Positions 24,449-38,300 of a DNA stretch of 64,000 bases are shown one piece after another. The notes beneath the pieces were generated by a model. That model was not told the DNA's origin, searched no databases, and saw only the letters and a list, made by a program, of their open reading frames with translations. The DNA comes from Balanoglossus misakiensis (Eukaryota > Hemichordata). The stretch covers positions 8,990,001 through 9,054,000 of the forward strand of contig CM082579.2 of NCBI GenBank assembly GCA_040954595.2, in the 5' to 3' direction. Within the stretch, counting starts at the first letter, position 1; each line of letters starts with the position of its first letter. The translations under genes and the position numbers were made by a program.

Positions 24449-26309
24449 TTAGGGTTCCTCGGCCACCTCCTCCAGGTCGACCAGTGTGCTGCGCTGATTG
24501 ACGAACAAGAAATCGCTCCTGGACTTCAGGCGCCCCGACGAAACGTCGAACGTGAACTTGCGCTCGCCCCGAAGGAACGACGAAGACACGACGACGTTGA
24601 AGTCGGTCGGGCAAGGCTGCACCTTTCCGATGCTGCAGCCGGTGCGGACTTGATCCACGCTCTTTATCATGTTGAAGAATGTCCGGTTGTTGGCGTCGTG
24701 CACTTCGAAGTCGTACGGCTTGGGCAGCTCCCTCTCGGCGTTGACCACGGGCTTGTTGAAGTTCACCCGGAGCGTGAAGTTGCCGCGATTCACCCCTTCT
24801 GCGTCGTTGGTCAAGAGCGACGAGGCGTCGACAACCTCAACGGTGAACGTCGGCTGCAGGTAGATGTGCTGCTCCACGAACGACTCACCGCCTAACTCGT
24901 CCTCATCTACGCTCACAATCTGTTGGTAGTAAAAAAGTAGTGATCGGATCTCTGGATGAAAAATTACTATCGCCTGATGTCACTTTGCCTAATATTTTAC
25001 TGTCGTGCCTGTTCGTAAGCTCATATATCTCACATACGCACACAACATTTATACAGATCCTGAACTCACAGCCGCCTTTCAAACTGAGAAATGTTTGATT
25101 AGTTGTGACATGCTTTGAACTTTCGCGTGTTTTTAATAATAAACGAGGTTAGGGAACCGTTTTTCGTGCGGGGTGATTTTACTTCTGTGCTTTTAAATGT
25201 CGGTAGTTTGCAACACACACAATTCAAATGACGTACGGCTTTACTGTAGCAATCACCATGACATCTTCAAGTGGTTGCACCCCCCCCCCCTCACACACAC
25301 ACACACTCCGCCCGCCTAGCTGCAACCCTGGAATTTTTGCCACGCGGAGATTTCCCACCAACCAGTTGGGGCTGCGGAGAGGTACAGGGTAAGAGCTTGG
25401 TGGATATGTGACCAACGATGAACTGTTTCAAAACCACGTCTGTTTGACGTCACTTTACTCACCTGGTGGGACAGGTCCAGTCGGATGACGTCGCCGTCCT
25501 GCATTTTGTGCTGGAACAACACTTTGAGCTGATACTCTGTCAGCTGACGTCCTCCAAAAACAAAGTACTGCTTAATCGGCGAGTACACCTTGGCCAATCC
25601 CCGTGTCAGCTTGATTCGAAAGTCACTACTGAGCAGATCTCGAGCATCATAGCCCGGTAAGGAACCAACGGTTGGCGACTGTGAACAGACAGTTAGGAAT
25701 ATCAAGAACTCAGTGGAAAACCGGTCAAATGCAAATGTACTAAACATTTTACATTTCATCTGAATTTGATAATCGACTGGAAGGTTACGGACAGGTGCTT
25801 GCATGATGCGTAATTGCTCAGCGCGTTGAGAGAGAAAAAAACCCAGACAAATGATCACATCCAAATTCAAGTCGATTTTATCACGACCGTTATGGTTGAT
25901 ATTTCACAGTTTTCATAAGTCTAGCGCCTTCACGCAGCCATCGTGAATTTGAACTCAAAGCGGAAAGTTGACCACACCGCTTTGAGTTAAAATTCATGGT
26001 GGCTGTGTGAGGGCGCTAGACTTATAAAAATGGTGTACATGTACAATGTATTACTATTATTACCTCATCTTCTACTGTGTCGGGCACAGGGTACTTCCTT
26101 CGGACCGGTCGTGTAAACGTCACCGTCACTGACAGGCTCTTGCCGTCCTCCAGCGCCTGGAAATCGACTCTCTCCAGACCGGACAGAGGGGGGCGGCTTG
26201 GCTGGGGAATCAGGCCACGTACGTCCGCTTTGTTGATGGTCCAGGTGAAAACGGAGCCGGTTTCGGTGTCGTAGGTCTTCGGTTTGACGTGAACGTTCGA
26301 CCTGTCAAT
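24449..26309 (-). other. MACPF gene exons 28-30: beta-sandwich tail
   Basis: Exons are 26064-26309 (5' end uncertain), 25463-25678 and 24449-24919. Strands such as SLTVTVTFTRPV, YQLKVLFQHK, NFTLRVNFNKPV and KFTFDVSSGR suggest two or three Ig-like sandwiches. No known domain is recognised. The exon 28 start does not agree in phase with exon 27, which needs a length of 3n+2 between them. One small exon may be missing between 26340 and 26940. Confidence 0.6.
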
Positions 26310-29300
26310 GCACTTCCACCAACACCACCACCACCACCCATAGCACCAGAATGACCTATACGTCCTTGAGTCCTCTATAATAGCAAATTTTTGAAGAACG
26401 TTGTGTTTGAGACCACCTTGTTCAAACGAACAAAAAAAGAACCTCTGATACTTCTGACGTCGAAGTCAATGTGGGAACATTACAGTTTCAGCTGATAACA
26501 TTGCGAACAAATACTAATATAAATATCACACATGGTCTTCTGTTCATTGTAGAAGATTTCGCGAGATTTGGTTAGTTACACTACCAACGGGTTGCCAGGC
26601 AAATAATACAATTCAAGCTTTAAATGAAATTAGAATAGGCAGAGGGTTTAACAAGCATTGTAACTTTTGGGCCGTTTAACTCGATGCCGGCCATGTGTTG
26701 TTTGTCCTTTGTCACATTAGAATGTCCTCCCACATAAACTGCCTCGCCACGCGAGATCTCGCAGGATCTCGTGGAGTTCGGAAAATGGTCTATTCTTTAA
26801 TATCAATCACGTGATCTGGCCACCGAAGTTCCGTTACCGAATTTTGGCAATGACGTCAATATTAGGGTTTTGGGACGCCCACGGGTATACAGCACTCAAA
26901 AAAAAAAAAAAAAAAAAAAAAACCACGGTGTGTCTGTACATAGCACTTACCGCCTGGAACACTGAGGTAATACGGCAGAGGCTGCATCAACAATTTGCTG
27001 GTGGGCCCCTTCGATCTATCGCTGATGGGGAGTTCAGCTAGCATAATGTCGTCCCCGTACTTGACGGGCATCCCGTTCGGCTTGTAGTCATTGACTAGTT
27101 GGAATCTCAGGTGGTCCTTGTCGTACAGATCGCCAGAAACAACTTCGTATCCGTGTATATTTCTTCTCGACACCACCCCATTCGAAGACGCCAGTATCAG
27201 CGGGTCGCCGTAAGCAAGTGGTTCCTTTTTGACATTATTTATCGACAGTGGCGACAGTAGGGAGAACATCTTCCTTTGCTCGCCTATAAGATGGGGAATT
27301 TTACAATATGAATTAATGAGAATTAAATATAAGTATTAAAACCCACAGCTGTGAACGTATCCTAGGCATTCATTAAGGCTCACTTATTTGTTCGCAGGGA
27401 CAGATAGTAAATACGTAATTGGTGTACAGACCCTAGACTTGCCCACTAGTCGCTTGGTGAATTTTGAATCTCAATACTTTTTGTGTGTTTGCGGTGATTT
27501 TTTGTCTTTGTAAATGATTTCAATACGTTTCGTGTGTATGCTTGCTTTGAGCGTTTTTCTGGTACTGAGTTAAGTTTCGAGCTCACGGTTTTGGCCTATA
27601 CGCGTTCCCTACACATACGCGCTCACACTCGCTGACGTTTACTCCACACACGCTACATAGAGAGACTCGAAACCTTTATTTTAGATGCACATTTGTAATT
27701 ATTATGAAAAAACGAAGCCCGTAGACTTGGAGCAAGTCTATACAGACCCATGACAATTTATACCAGGAACAAATGTAATAGTGGACCACGCACCTCTCTA
27801 ACAATTTATGTTATTGGCAGTTAGAGTACTTACCTATTTTATAGCGAGCTCGGAAACTGTGAATCCGTAGATGACTCCATACCCCACCAAATCTCTCTGT
27901 GTCATGTACGTGGTAGCACGACCAAAGGTACGTATTGTCCTCGGGTTTACCCTGCAACCAGAATCACAACAGGGTACATTGTATAGGTGTTATATGCGTG
28001 TCCGACAGGAAAATTAACAGCAAACCGCCTGGGCTGGCGAGAGGAAGGTCGCAATCTGGCTAAAAAACATGACATCATCAGCTAAACGTATACGTACCGA
28101 AAGGTATGACCTGTACTCCGTGTGCTCGGGTGAGGTGAACAGAATGCAGAAACCGTTAGAAACCTCGGCGGTGTAGCTGCCAGCATTGCAGATGGACCTT
28201 TCCTTGCACCGCTCTTCACATTCGTCTTTAGATACGCCTGTCGTCAAAAACCGCAAAACAATGATTTGTCATAAAGGCGGGAAACTTACTTAGTACTTTG
28301 TTGTTAAATTAGCATAATGTTCAGAGAACGTCGATTTGTGCGATTATTCGTCACTAACACTTGTCGTCGGACATGTTTCGCAAGTGTGAGCACATCTTGA
28401 AATCAAAGTAAGACTTTAATGGCCATAAAACTATCTGGACTTGATCTACCCATGATGTGGTGATTCTAGAGCCAAAGAACATAAAAGAATACATGTATAG
28501 CAGTGGGTATTACTATAGATGCTGCAATTGAAGATAGAGGTCAAACAGAGTATGCATATAAAAACCAAGGACCATGTCATAACCAAGGACCAGGTCTGCC
28601 AAAACACTGGGATGAAATATTTCACGATCGCCTTGGAATATCTACCATACCTTTATATGTGATTGACCTTGAACAGATACGATTGTCAGTCTCAATCATG
28701 AATTTCACCCAATCTTTGCCGTGCCGATTGATGGGGCCACGGGATGTTTTCTGCACCCATGTGCATACTTTGCCGACCAGTGGCGTGATGGTTGCTTTCT
28801 GCCACCAGTACCTGTAGCCTGAATCAAAAAGCACGAATAAATGAGTCCAAGAATCAGAGAGACCGAGCCTCATCGTTTGGCATAGACTCTCTCACAGCCC
28901 ACGGTTCGCTGCAAGGCTCTTCACTGATGCGCCCTCAACTGTTTAGCAAAGGAGAAGCCCCATATGGTGTTGTGTACACATGCAATCAGTCCATAAGCCT
29001 GCATGGACGGCAAGAGGGGCTGTGAGAGAGTCTACGTTTGGCATAGTGCGTGGGTGTTCAAATTTAAGGGTAACCTACGCGCCTCGGAGAGAAATCCTAC
29101 AAACACTCCCCAATTATTTGCCATATCAAAGCGGGAGTTCTTTTTGAAAAACGAAGATTAAAACTGTCCAACGTTTTGTTTTTATGAAATTTAAAACAGA
29201 AATTGGCGGCCATTTCGAATTTCAGACAATTTTGCTGTCTCATTCAAAATTTTACACGGTGTATTCTCAATTTTAAGAGAGAATATCGTTAAGTACAGTT

Positions 29301-32300
29301 GCCCTTGATCAAAATATGAGCGAAAGTTTAAGTTTGATTTTTTTCGAGGCGCATTCTACCAGAGACTCTGGTCTCTTTCTAAAGAAGTCTACCAATGAAC
29401 CATCGTGAACAGAGAAGACGCCATGACTTAGGCACCGTGTGCTCTCCCTTATCGCCACTGTCATCTCAAGATTGCTTTCATGAGCAACCGTTTGCTTGGA
29501 CTATAGGGATAAACTGTGTTACCGCCATCTTGAAAATTTGCAGTGCATTGTGAGTAAAATTAGTTCCGGTTGGGGGGGAGTAGTGTCTACAATCTATCCA
29601 TTTTCCAGCGGTTTAGTCAGATTTTCTTCATGTAACTACTACTACTAACGTAACTTGAAGAAAATCTGACAAAACCGCTTGAAAATTGGATAGATTGTAG
29701 ACGCTACTCCCCCCCCCCAACCGGAACTAATTTTACCCACAATGCACTGCAAATTTTCAAGATGGCGGTAAGACAAATCGTGCCTGGACATCATGTAACA
29801 TTGCGTTAGGCGGTGATGGTATTGAATATGGGAATCACTCCAACATATACTGTTTGAAGCCCACACTCACCCCTATTATTGTCCGTATAAGCGTAGATGG
29901 AAGAGCTCCTCTCCTGGAGCACATACTGCGTGCCTTCCTCGGAGTCAAGCGTAATGTGGACAACATCGCCGAAGCGGACTTGTTTCTCATCCGAGACGTC
30001 ATCTGGCGAGCTGAAGTCTCCACAACGAGCATTCGGCAAACGGTTGCAATAACTCAGATACCTTGATTGAAGCACCTGAATTAAGACAGATTAGTTTTCA
30101 TTATTTATATTAAATTGCCTTATCGGCGTTCATTATAACATAATGCAAAAATGTCACGTTTTCGTTAGTGAATATTATTAGGCAAGCAAGTACTGATCTT
30201 TTTTATAATATGCGTTTAAAATATATGGCCTGTACTTTTTATTTTCTGGACCATGCCTTCACGGCACCAACGCATACAATCCTCGAAACGCCTCTAAATG
30301 AAATGTACATAATTCCAATCTCCAAATTTTCCCAAGATGTATCAAACGTATAAAAGTCACGTGGAACAAAGAGAGTGAAAAAATCATCACCAATTACAGC
30401 TAGTGTCCTTTTTTAATTACCTCGTATTTGTCTTCTATTTTAGCATCTTCCGGGAAGTTTGCCTTTGTGAGTAGATCGAGAACGGCTGTGAGTTTGTATC
30501 GGACGGGTACCGGGTTATCGAACACCGTACTCGACCATTCTTTGATGGAGTCGGTGCTTCCCTCGGATATCTCTCCAACGCCAGCCTCGCCGCCCAAGAA
30601 GAACTCCTTGCTGGAGGCTGATGACTGCGACAGGCTGGTGCTCATGGAATTGGACATCTTGAAGCTGGCGCTCGCGCTGAACGAAGCGACTCCTAATTGT
30701 GGGAAGACAATGTATCAACTCAATATGTAATAACACTTAACCCTATATGTAATACTAGTCTAGTCCTAGCCGTATTGTGTCCGCTTTGCTTCCAAAACTA
30801 CTTTATTTCCTGCATATGTTAATCCATTACTTACCACCAACGCCACCAGAAGCAGAAAATCCAGCGCCTACGTCTTGAGACTGGTGTTCTTCCATGGAGC
30901 TGCTCGTCATTTGGTACCGCTGCACGGCCCTCCCACCCATCAGCACACTGGTAGTGTAGTGCGTCCCAAACGCGTCTATGAAATCGTCGTAGAGGGTGCA
31001 ACCTGGATGGCACGTGATACTGAATGCGCAGCATCGCACCGCCGGCAGCTTGCCGACGGCTTCTCGGAATTCTTCACTGGCGTCCATGTTGAACGGCACC
31101 AGGCGGGCATCGTAAACTAAGACCCTGCCGATGATGTCCACGAACACGCTCTGGGTGTTCATGGTGGACTGCTTCATCTTGGCGTACGAGGCGCTGGCGC
31201 TGAACGAGCCGCTGGCGAACAGACCCGAGTAGCTGCCGCCGACGCTGACCTCCGTAGACAGGGACTCCCTGTAGCTTCGTTCGGATGTCACGATCGACGT
31301 CGACGAGCCGAAGTAGCTGCCCATCTCGCGTATGATGTCGGCTTGGTCGGGCACCAGAAACTTCCGGTCGGAGGAATACCTGACCTTCTCGTACGTCAGA
31401 CCGATGACCGACTGTCGAAAGCCCGGGTCTACGGAACCGTCGTCGTTCATCGGATTGCCGTAGAAGATGTCGTAGCCACGGCCCAGGTATCCGACGTTGG
31501 GGAAAGAGAGGCTCCCTTCGTGAGGAATCTGGATCGTATGCTTGGCGACCGCCTGTCGAGCTTGGGCCTCCAGGCGCTCTGCCTTCGCGAGTTCTTCTGG
31601 GATTGACATGTTAAAACGAATTGTCTACGAGGGACAGGAGACAACACTTGAGAATAGAATAGTCATAACAAATCACACTCTGTTTAAAGGCCAATAGTGG
31701 GGGATTTTGACGTTTCTATAGAGTCGACATAAACAACATTTTGTCTGTGCACATAACTGTTCATTGGAAACAAAGGGTCAGCTGTACATAACACACACCC
31801 TCCTTATAACCACAAACTGTCTACTAGTATGTTTTAACATAGTATATGTCTATGTTTTAACATAGTACATTGTTGTAGTCATATGGTTTATAGGGGTTAG
31901 CATTAAATAACGAGTGAAGTGACCGTATTTACCTGGAGCGTGTATTCAAGCTCTTTTTCGGCAATGCTTTGCTTGGCGTCCATTAGGGCCATTTCAGCCT
32001 GCTCCGTGGAAACACTTAGGTTGATCTGTTTTTGAATTCGGGATCTGTCGCTGTAAATCTGATCCTGGCGGAGAAGTTGCAAGGATTCCCACACGTCGCA
32101 GTCTACAAATAAAAACGAGCACAATTAAAGCCCCACTAGCTGTACGTTGTATCTTTACGCTACGTTTTCAGTATGTGCGTTTTAGTTGGCTATTGCAGCT
32201 TCTTGTTCAAATCCATGAAACATGATGAAATGCCCAGTATTCAGCTTATCAAAACAACACCACGCGGTACACATTGTTGTTTGTAATTTGTGCATGTGTT

Positions 32301-35300
32301 CAAAACCGGAAGCAGACGAATAGCGCCAGCTGATCGCTACTTACCGCTGTAATTCTGGCATTTCTCTTCCGTTGAAGGTCTAGGCAACGACGCACACATA
32401 CTGTCAGCGACTTTAGTGCCATTACTGCAGAAACAATCTGCATATCTGGAATAATCAATCACAGGCGACGTTAAAAAGCGCACAAAACTGTATTCCCTTT
32501 GTAGAGGGCAAGTCTCCCAGCTAAATAAAGTTGAATAATATCCACTGATAGCTATGGTGCAAAAAGAGCGATGTGACTGATGGATAGCTAGAGGCCCCTA
32601 TTCGCAAAATACGACGTGTGGAACTTGTCTAAGTCTTAATTTTGGCGGGTATAGAACATTGTGTATAAATATTTAATGCTACATTTCACTACCCTTGTAT
32701 AATATACTAACAATAGACCACCATGTGGTATGCCGTTACCTGTGAGTGGTTTAATTTATTGCAAAAAAACTTCACAAAATGGAAAAAACAACGAGATGTA
32801 AATGGTGTACCTTGACACGTGACCCGCTCCACACATATCCGAGCATTCGCTCCATGAAGATAATACCCACTCGTATGTACACCCAGTGAAATCGGAACAC
32901 CTGCAAAATGAAATCAGTTTATTTATAACCAATTTAACGTTTTCTGACCCAGAACAACGTCCACAGTGTGCTGTGAATATGAAGTAGTTTCCTTGAACTG
33001 AAAACTGAAAACACGCTGTTCTCCAGTTATTGACGAACAACTACGGAGCCCAAGTGAAATAACCAGCGATACACACAAAGACACGAATGCTGATGGACAT
33101 GATAGAAACTATCCGATTTACCCGAATGTCGGAAGCCTGTCCACGTCTGGTTTTTCCTTCCTACCGCAGTAATATTCGGGAACGCTCTCCAGAGTCACGA
33201 TATCCTGGCATATGACGTGACCTGGCAAAGTTCCAAATCCACACTTTCCGGTGCCTTTGCAGGTGGCCTTTGGACGAGAGACGTATTTCCATCTGTAACA
33301 TCTGGGAGGAGAGATTCACAAATAATTGAAAGATCTTCATTATATATCATTATCTGATCGATTTCCCGGTCACCGTAAAATGATTGCCACCCCCGGTACG
33401 TGCAATGAGCGCCCCCTTCCTCACGAAGTACTACAAACTTAAAACTCTCATTTAAGCTGCTTCAAAAACTGCTGCAAGGACTCTTGTGATGCAGATTTGG
33501 ATTTATTTCCCAGGACAATAATCTGATCATATGCATGTACTGTCCACTCTAATGTTAAGTGTAAGGTATGCACAGCCAATCCCTGGTTTATCACTTCATG
33601 TCAATGTGAGTGTAAATTTGCAGAGTGAATCAATCAGTTGCACAAACGCCGGACACGCCTAGATCTGGAAGGCGTAAAAGCTGTCATGAGTTTGTTCGTG
33701 TGAATGGACCATTCGGAGTTTGAAAGTAAATTCACGAAAATAATTTTTACAAAATGGCGGCAATTGGAACTTAACGAAGAACAGAAACTATGAATTTCTG
33801 TCTTTCAGTATCATGGGACTAGACAAACTCTACCTTGGATCGAATGATGTCTGACACGACTGCTCGGAATGGGGTCTCTGGTGGAAGCGACAGTTTTTCT
33901 CGTCAGCCGGTGCGTTGGTGACAGCATCGATGCAGGAGACCTTCCTCTTCTGTAGGCCGCCGAGGCATTCTTGGTTCTGTTCGCATTCTGTCCAGGGGCC
34001 GACCAACCACTTGTACACTGTAAAATGCAAAGTAGCCGCCGAGTCACCGATGAGGCACGAGTCGTAGAGATAACACAAATCTGTCCACGACTCCGGACCA
34101 ACGTTTATGTATGCACGGATAAACTTGGAGCTAACGTCAGGACAACCCCAGCACACCGAGTTGTCTGTTTACTTGAAAACATCCATCAATAAAGTGAAAA
34201 CTGTCCAATCGCACGCATGTCAGATAAGAATTCGAATAGTTCATTGTTTTCTGTCGTTTAAAAAAGCACATGTAAGCCAAACGCTGTGTGACAGAAATAG
34301 CGAAAACGTGTGTTTGATATACTAGTAGTTTCTATATGACATTGCATTTCAAATAGTTGTATACCACACCTGGAAAGCAACTTGGAAAAGTGTGGTAAGA
34401 CAAGCGCAGTTTTGTGATGGCACTGGACCGTGATGACAGTGTTGGTTTAGTCACACTGGTCTGGTCGATGGTCCCCTGCCCCAATCCCACCGCCGGCTGC
34501 GCTGCGCTACGCTAAAGCGCAGCCAGCGGTGGGATTGGGGCAGGGGACCAGACTATAGTCACACCTCACACTTTCACTTACGGTGTATCTTGACCTTCAT
34601 CCTTGGTCTCAAACTCGAACCCGACCAGTCGACAATGTCGTCAAATCCAGCCTGCTGGTAGTCTGTCAAAGGACGGACCATGATGCCATAGCGGCCAGCA
34701 ATGGCATGCCCATTGAGGCGTTCCTGTAGAATCATAAACATATATCTTTAGTGAAGGTTTGGTGGGTGCAAGTGATGCACCATAATCTTCTTGAGTGAAA
34801 AATAAAAGATAGCAGACATGTCAACGTAAAATTACTTGATCAAAACAAACCAGAACCCCCCCCCCCTCCCCTCCACGCGACTTTATGCGTTCAGTCAAGC
34901 GAAGAGGAATGGCGTATACGTGATGGTTTTAACACAAATTATGGTGATGTACGAACTCGGACTGCGCAGCGCATTGGAATTCGACGCCGCGTCTCGTCCG
35001 GTCCAACTCTTTACCACGCAAAGACACTCGACTAAACATTCACCTCTGTCCAACCGCGGAGATTTTCCGAGTAAATGTCAAGGGCCAACTCCTTCGTTGT
35101 ATTGGTGTCGACGACATCGATTAAGACGCTCGGCGGGATGTTGGCGTTCCACGCCGTCGTTCTCGTCCAGGGTTCACTGATGCCCTCTATGGCCAGGTAG
35201 CGGATATGGCGTTCTTCACGAAAATTCATTGACAGAGCCGCTTCTTCCACAATCACCGACTTATCCTCTAAGTATTCGTTCCTCATGTCTTCGATGTTAA

Positions 35301-38300
35301 AGTCCAACATGGCCACGCACTCAGTGTTGGCATACTTCTCGTTGTTGTACTTGCATTCCGAGGTTTTGAGAGAGACTTTCAATACAAGGAGAATGTTATT
35401 AAACGGCATGGTATAAACCAAAAATAATCATATTAGTTATTACAAAGATAAAGTGGGTCTTCTGGCGACTTTCACAAAATACTGGTCAACTGTACACAAC
35501 CTTTAATCTGCTTGTAGACAGATTTGAGTGAACAGTTGCTGGTACATTTTAGGCACAAGTACAAACAAAATGGTGATGGGTGATGGAGAGTGTCACTGTG
35601 CAACCGAAGAATTTAAGGAAAGACATCGTTACCAGTACATCAGTAAGTTCCCAGAAGGCTTTGTCGTGAACCCACATGTGCATGGACACGCACACACACA
35701 CACACACACACGCACGCACACACACATACACACACACACACACACACACGCACGCACACACATACATACATACATACCTGTACATGCATACCTGTACATA
35801 CATACATACATACATACATACGTACATACATACATACATACATACATACATACATACATACATACATACATACATACATACATACATACATACATACATA
35901 CATACATACATACATACATACATACATACATACATACATACATACATACATACATACATACATACATACATACATACGTAACATTATGAATGCATAGTGT
36001 TATACTCACACAATGATTGACAAATGAATCTCTTCTTATTGGAACAGATGTTATCGTCAAATTTATAAGTGTTACTGTCAGATCTGTACCTATTTTGAGG
36101 AGAAAAAGAGTGATTTGAAGATGAGATGTGTTGTTTTCGCCAAGTAAGTCATGGTTTCTGTCAACGGTGGATAAACAGATTCATGGCATTAGCAAAGGCA
36201 TTCTTTGAACAATGCAACATTTACAACTACGTATACTGGTGCTTCGTAGTATTCGGGCGCTTACCACAGTTGCAAGCATTTTCCAGACAGGTTGGGCTCT
36301 CCCTCCTCCCAGGGACTACTCTCAAAGGAGTTCAGATTTAAGGGCTGCCCGTCGTGGGTCTTCCACGTTAGTCCGCCGGAGTTGTAGCCGTTAACCCAGA
36401 AGTCCGAGCGAGACCCGGCGTCCCGGATGGCTCGTTCCACCTCGCCCATGCCGGCGTTGCTGAGTATGTTCACAAGCACTTGGCCATTTGCCAAGCACGT
36501 GTCCACCGCCTCTTGCCACGTCTTCTCCGCTTCGTAGATCGTGTACGTCATGGCCGCCTCTGTGAACGAAGTTTAATAGTTTGACAGACGTGAGAGGAGA
36601 AACAGGCATACACGTTATTTTAAACACTTGGCCATGATACTTCACAGAACTCCAGTCCACATACTGAAGTCTGTATTCTGAGGAATCTACGAGTCATGTA
36701 TGCCGTCCGTGGTTAGTACTGTTTAACTGTTTGCTGTCGGAAGCGCATACTTTTATCAGATACATAATTGCACGTTTCTATATGTCTTCACCATTGACTT
36801 TTTCTCAGAAGCCGTCGATCATACGGCTTTGATATTTAGTATAAAGGTCCCATGAGGAGGTTTAAGTCCGATGTGTTCAAATCGAGACAAAATGTCGACA
36901 TAGTCGTGTGTTTTTTAAATTTTCTACGCGGTTCCTTAGGGGTAAACTGATTTTGTGTAGACTGTGACATTTCCCATGGAAGCGCTTGTGTCGGCCACCA
37001 GGTAAACATTTACTTGAAAATTCAAGATCTGGCTATTTTCATTCAGTTCGAGCGAGTAATTCTGGGTTTGTAGAGATTTTCATAATTATTACCACCCGCG
37101 AAGTGATTTACGATTTTGACCAAGAGTCACATTTCCAGTCAAGCCGCGTTGTGTGGGTGCGTGCGTGCGTATGTGGGGGTGGGTGGGTGTTATGTGACCA
37201 TCACTGGTCTTTACCTTCGGCAGCGGCACGTCTTCGGCGAGCCGCATCTTCTTTGTCCAGCAATCCAACGAAGTGAGAAGGCCAGATCTCCGGAAGACCG
37301 ACCGACAGCAGCTTTGGAGTGAGTGGGCACCACCCGAAGAATGACTCGGAGGACGACCCCGTGTAGGCCATGGACGAACAGGCGAACCCGTGGAAGTCGG
37401 TAAACAGCGTGATCAGGGCTGCGCGTGGAAGGAAATCGCACGTTAGGGCGCAAATTCATTCTACAGTACCCGGCTTGCGTTACTAAGTCATGTACATGTA
37501 CAACACTTAGACTCTCTCACAGCCCCTCTCGCCGTCCATGCAGGCTTATGGTTGAGGGCGCATCAGTGAAGAGCCTCGTAGCGAACCGTGGGCTGTGAGA
37601 GAGTCCAGTACAACACTGTACTCTACCATACACTTTCACGCAGACTATTCCAACAACTAGATTGCCCCCCCCCCTTACCCACCAATTTTAAGGTTCTTGT
37701 TTTATTCAGGTAGCATGCGTCTCGAAAATCGGAGTCGTAAACTTTTTTTTTGCATTTTGCTCACGGCAACTAATTCGTCGCTCTTAACATTGAGGATGAA
37801 AACTGGGGGTCACTGCAGGTGTCTCAAATGTGAAGTTTGATATGGCAGCTAACCCCTGTGTTATTCAACGGAGAAGAAATAAAGTAACGATTTTTTTTAT
37901 GAAAACATGTTAGTAAACACCCTGTTTTCTTCATTGTTTTCAGCAAAGATTCCCCACGCAATTCAATACAGCAAAGTGTTGAAAGATTTGGAGGATTGTC
38001 ATTGCCCTGTTACCAACTCAACAAATTGCAGGCTTACTCGCCTCGGTGATTATCCATATCGCTTTTCACCGTCTATTGGCTCTTTTAAAGACTATAATAA
38101 TAATAATATCTTACATGGCTTTAAGAGTCGTGTGTTAGTCGCTGAACCCCCTATACGGCCTCTGTTGCGACAACGCTCCGGGCGGCGGCTGTAGTCCCCG
38201 TCACCACACCAGTCACCGTCAAAGGCTACAGTTACAGTGTCCATGCGGATGACAATCTGAAATTCGAAATCAACGGGGGAACACTAACATTAGTATACGT

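Larger units (their letters stand above)
26951..30075 (-). other. MACPF gene exons 23-27: beta-rich and PAN-like C-terminal region
   Basis: Exons are 29871-30075, 28651-28818, 28098-28237, 27834-27951 and 26951-27283, all with consistent phases. Exon 25 has DECEERCKERSICNAGSY and FCILF, a second PAN/apple-like pattern. Exons 23 and 27 share strands of the type RFGDVVHITLDSEEGTQYVL and YGDPLILASSNG, then YGDDIMLAEL, suggesting a duplicated beta (trefoil- or MIR-like) fold. The fold assignment is speculative; the coding status is well supported. Confidence 0.6.

Noticed and set aside
24420-24895. Plus-strand open frame of 154 codons over the last MACPF gene exon
   Set aside because: Antisense shadow; the minus-strand frame continues the phase chain and ends in a stop followed by non-coding sequence.
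35549-36060. Open frames across the CATA microsatellite, up to 153 codons
   Set aside because: Repeat artefacts. Only the first 33 codons of one frame contain real information, which is the decayed EGF-exon copy.
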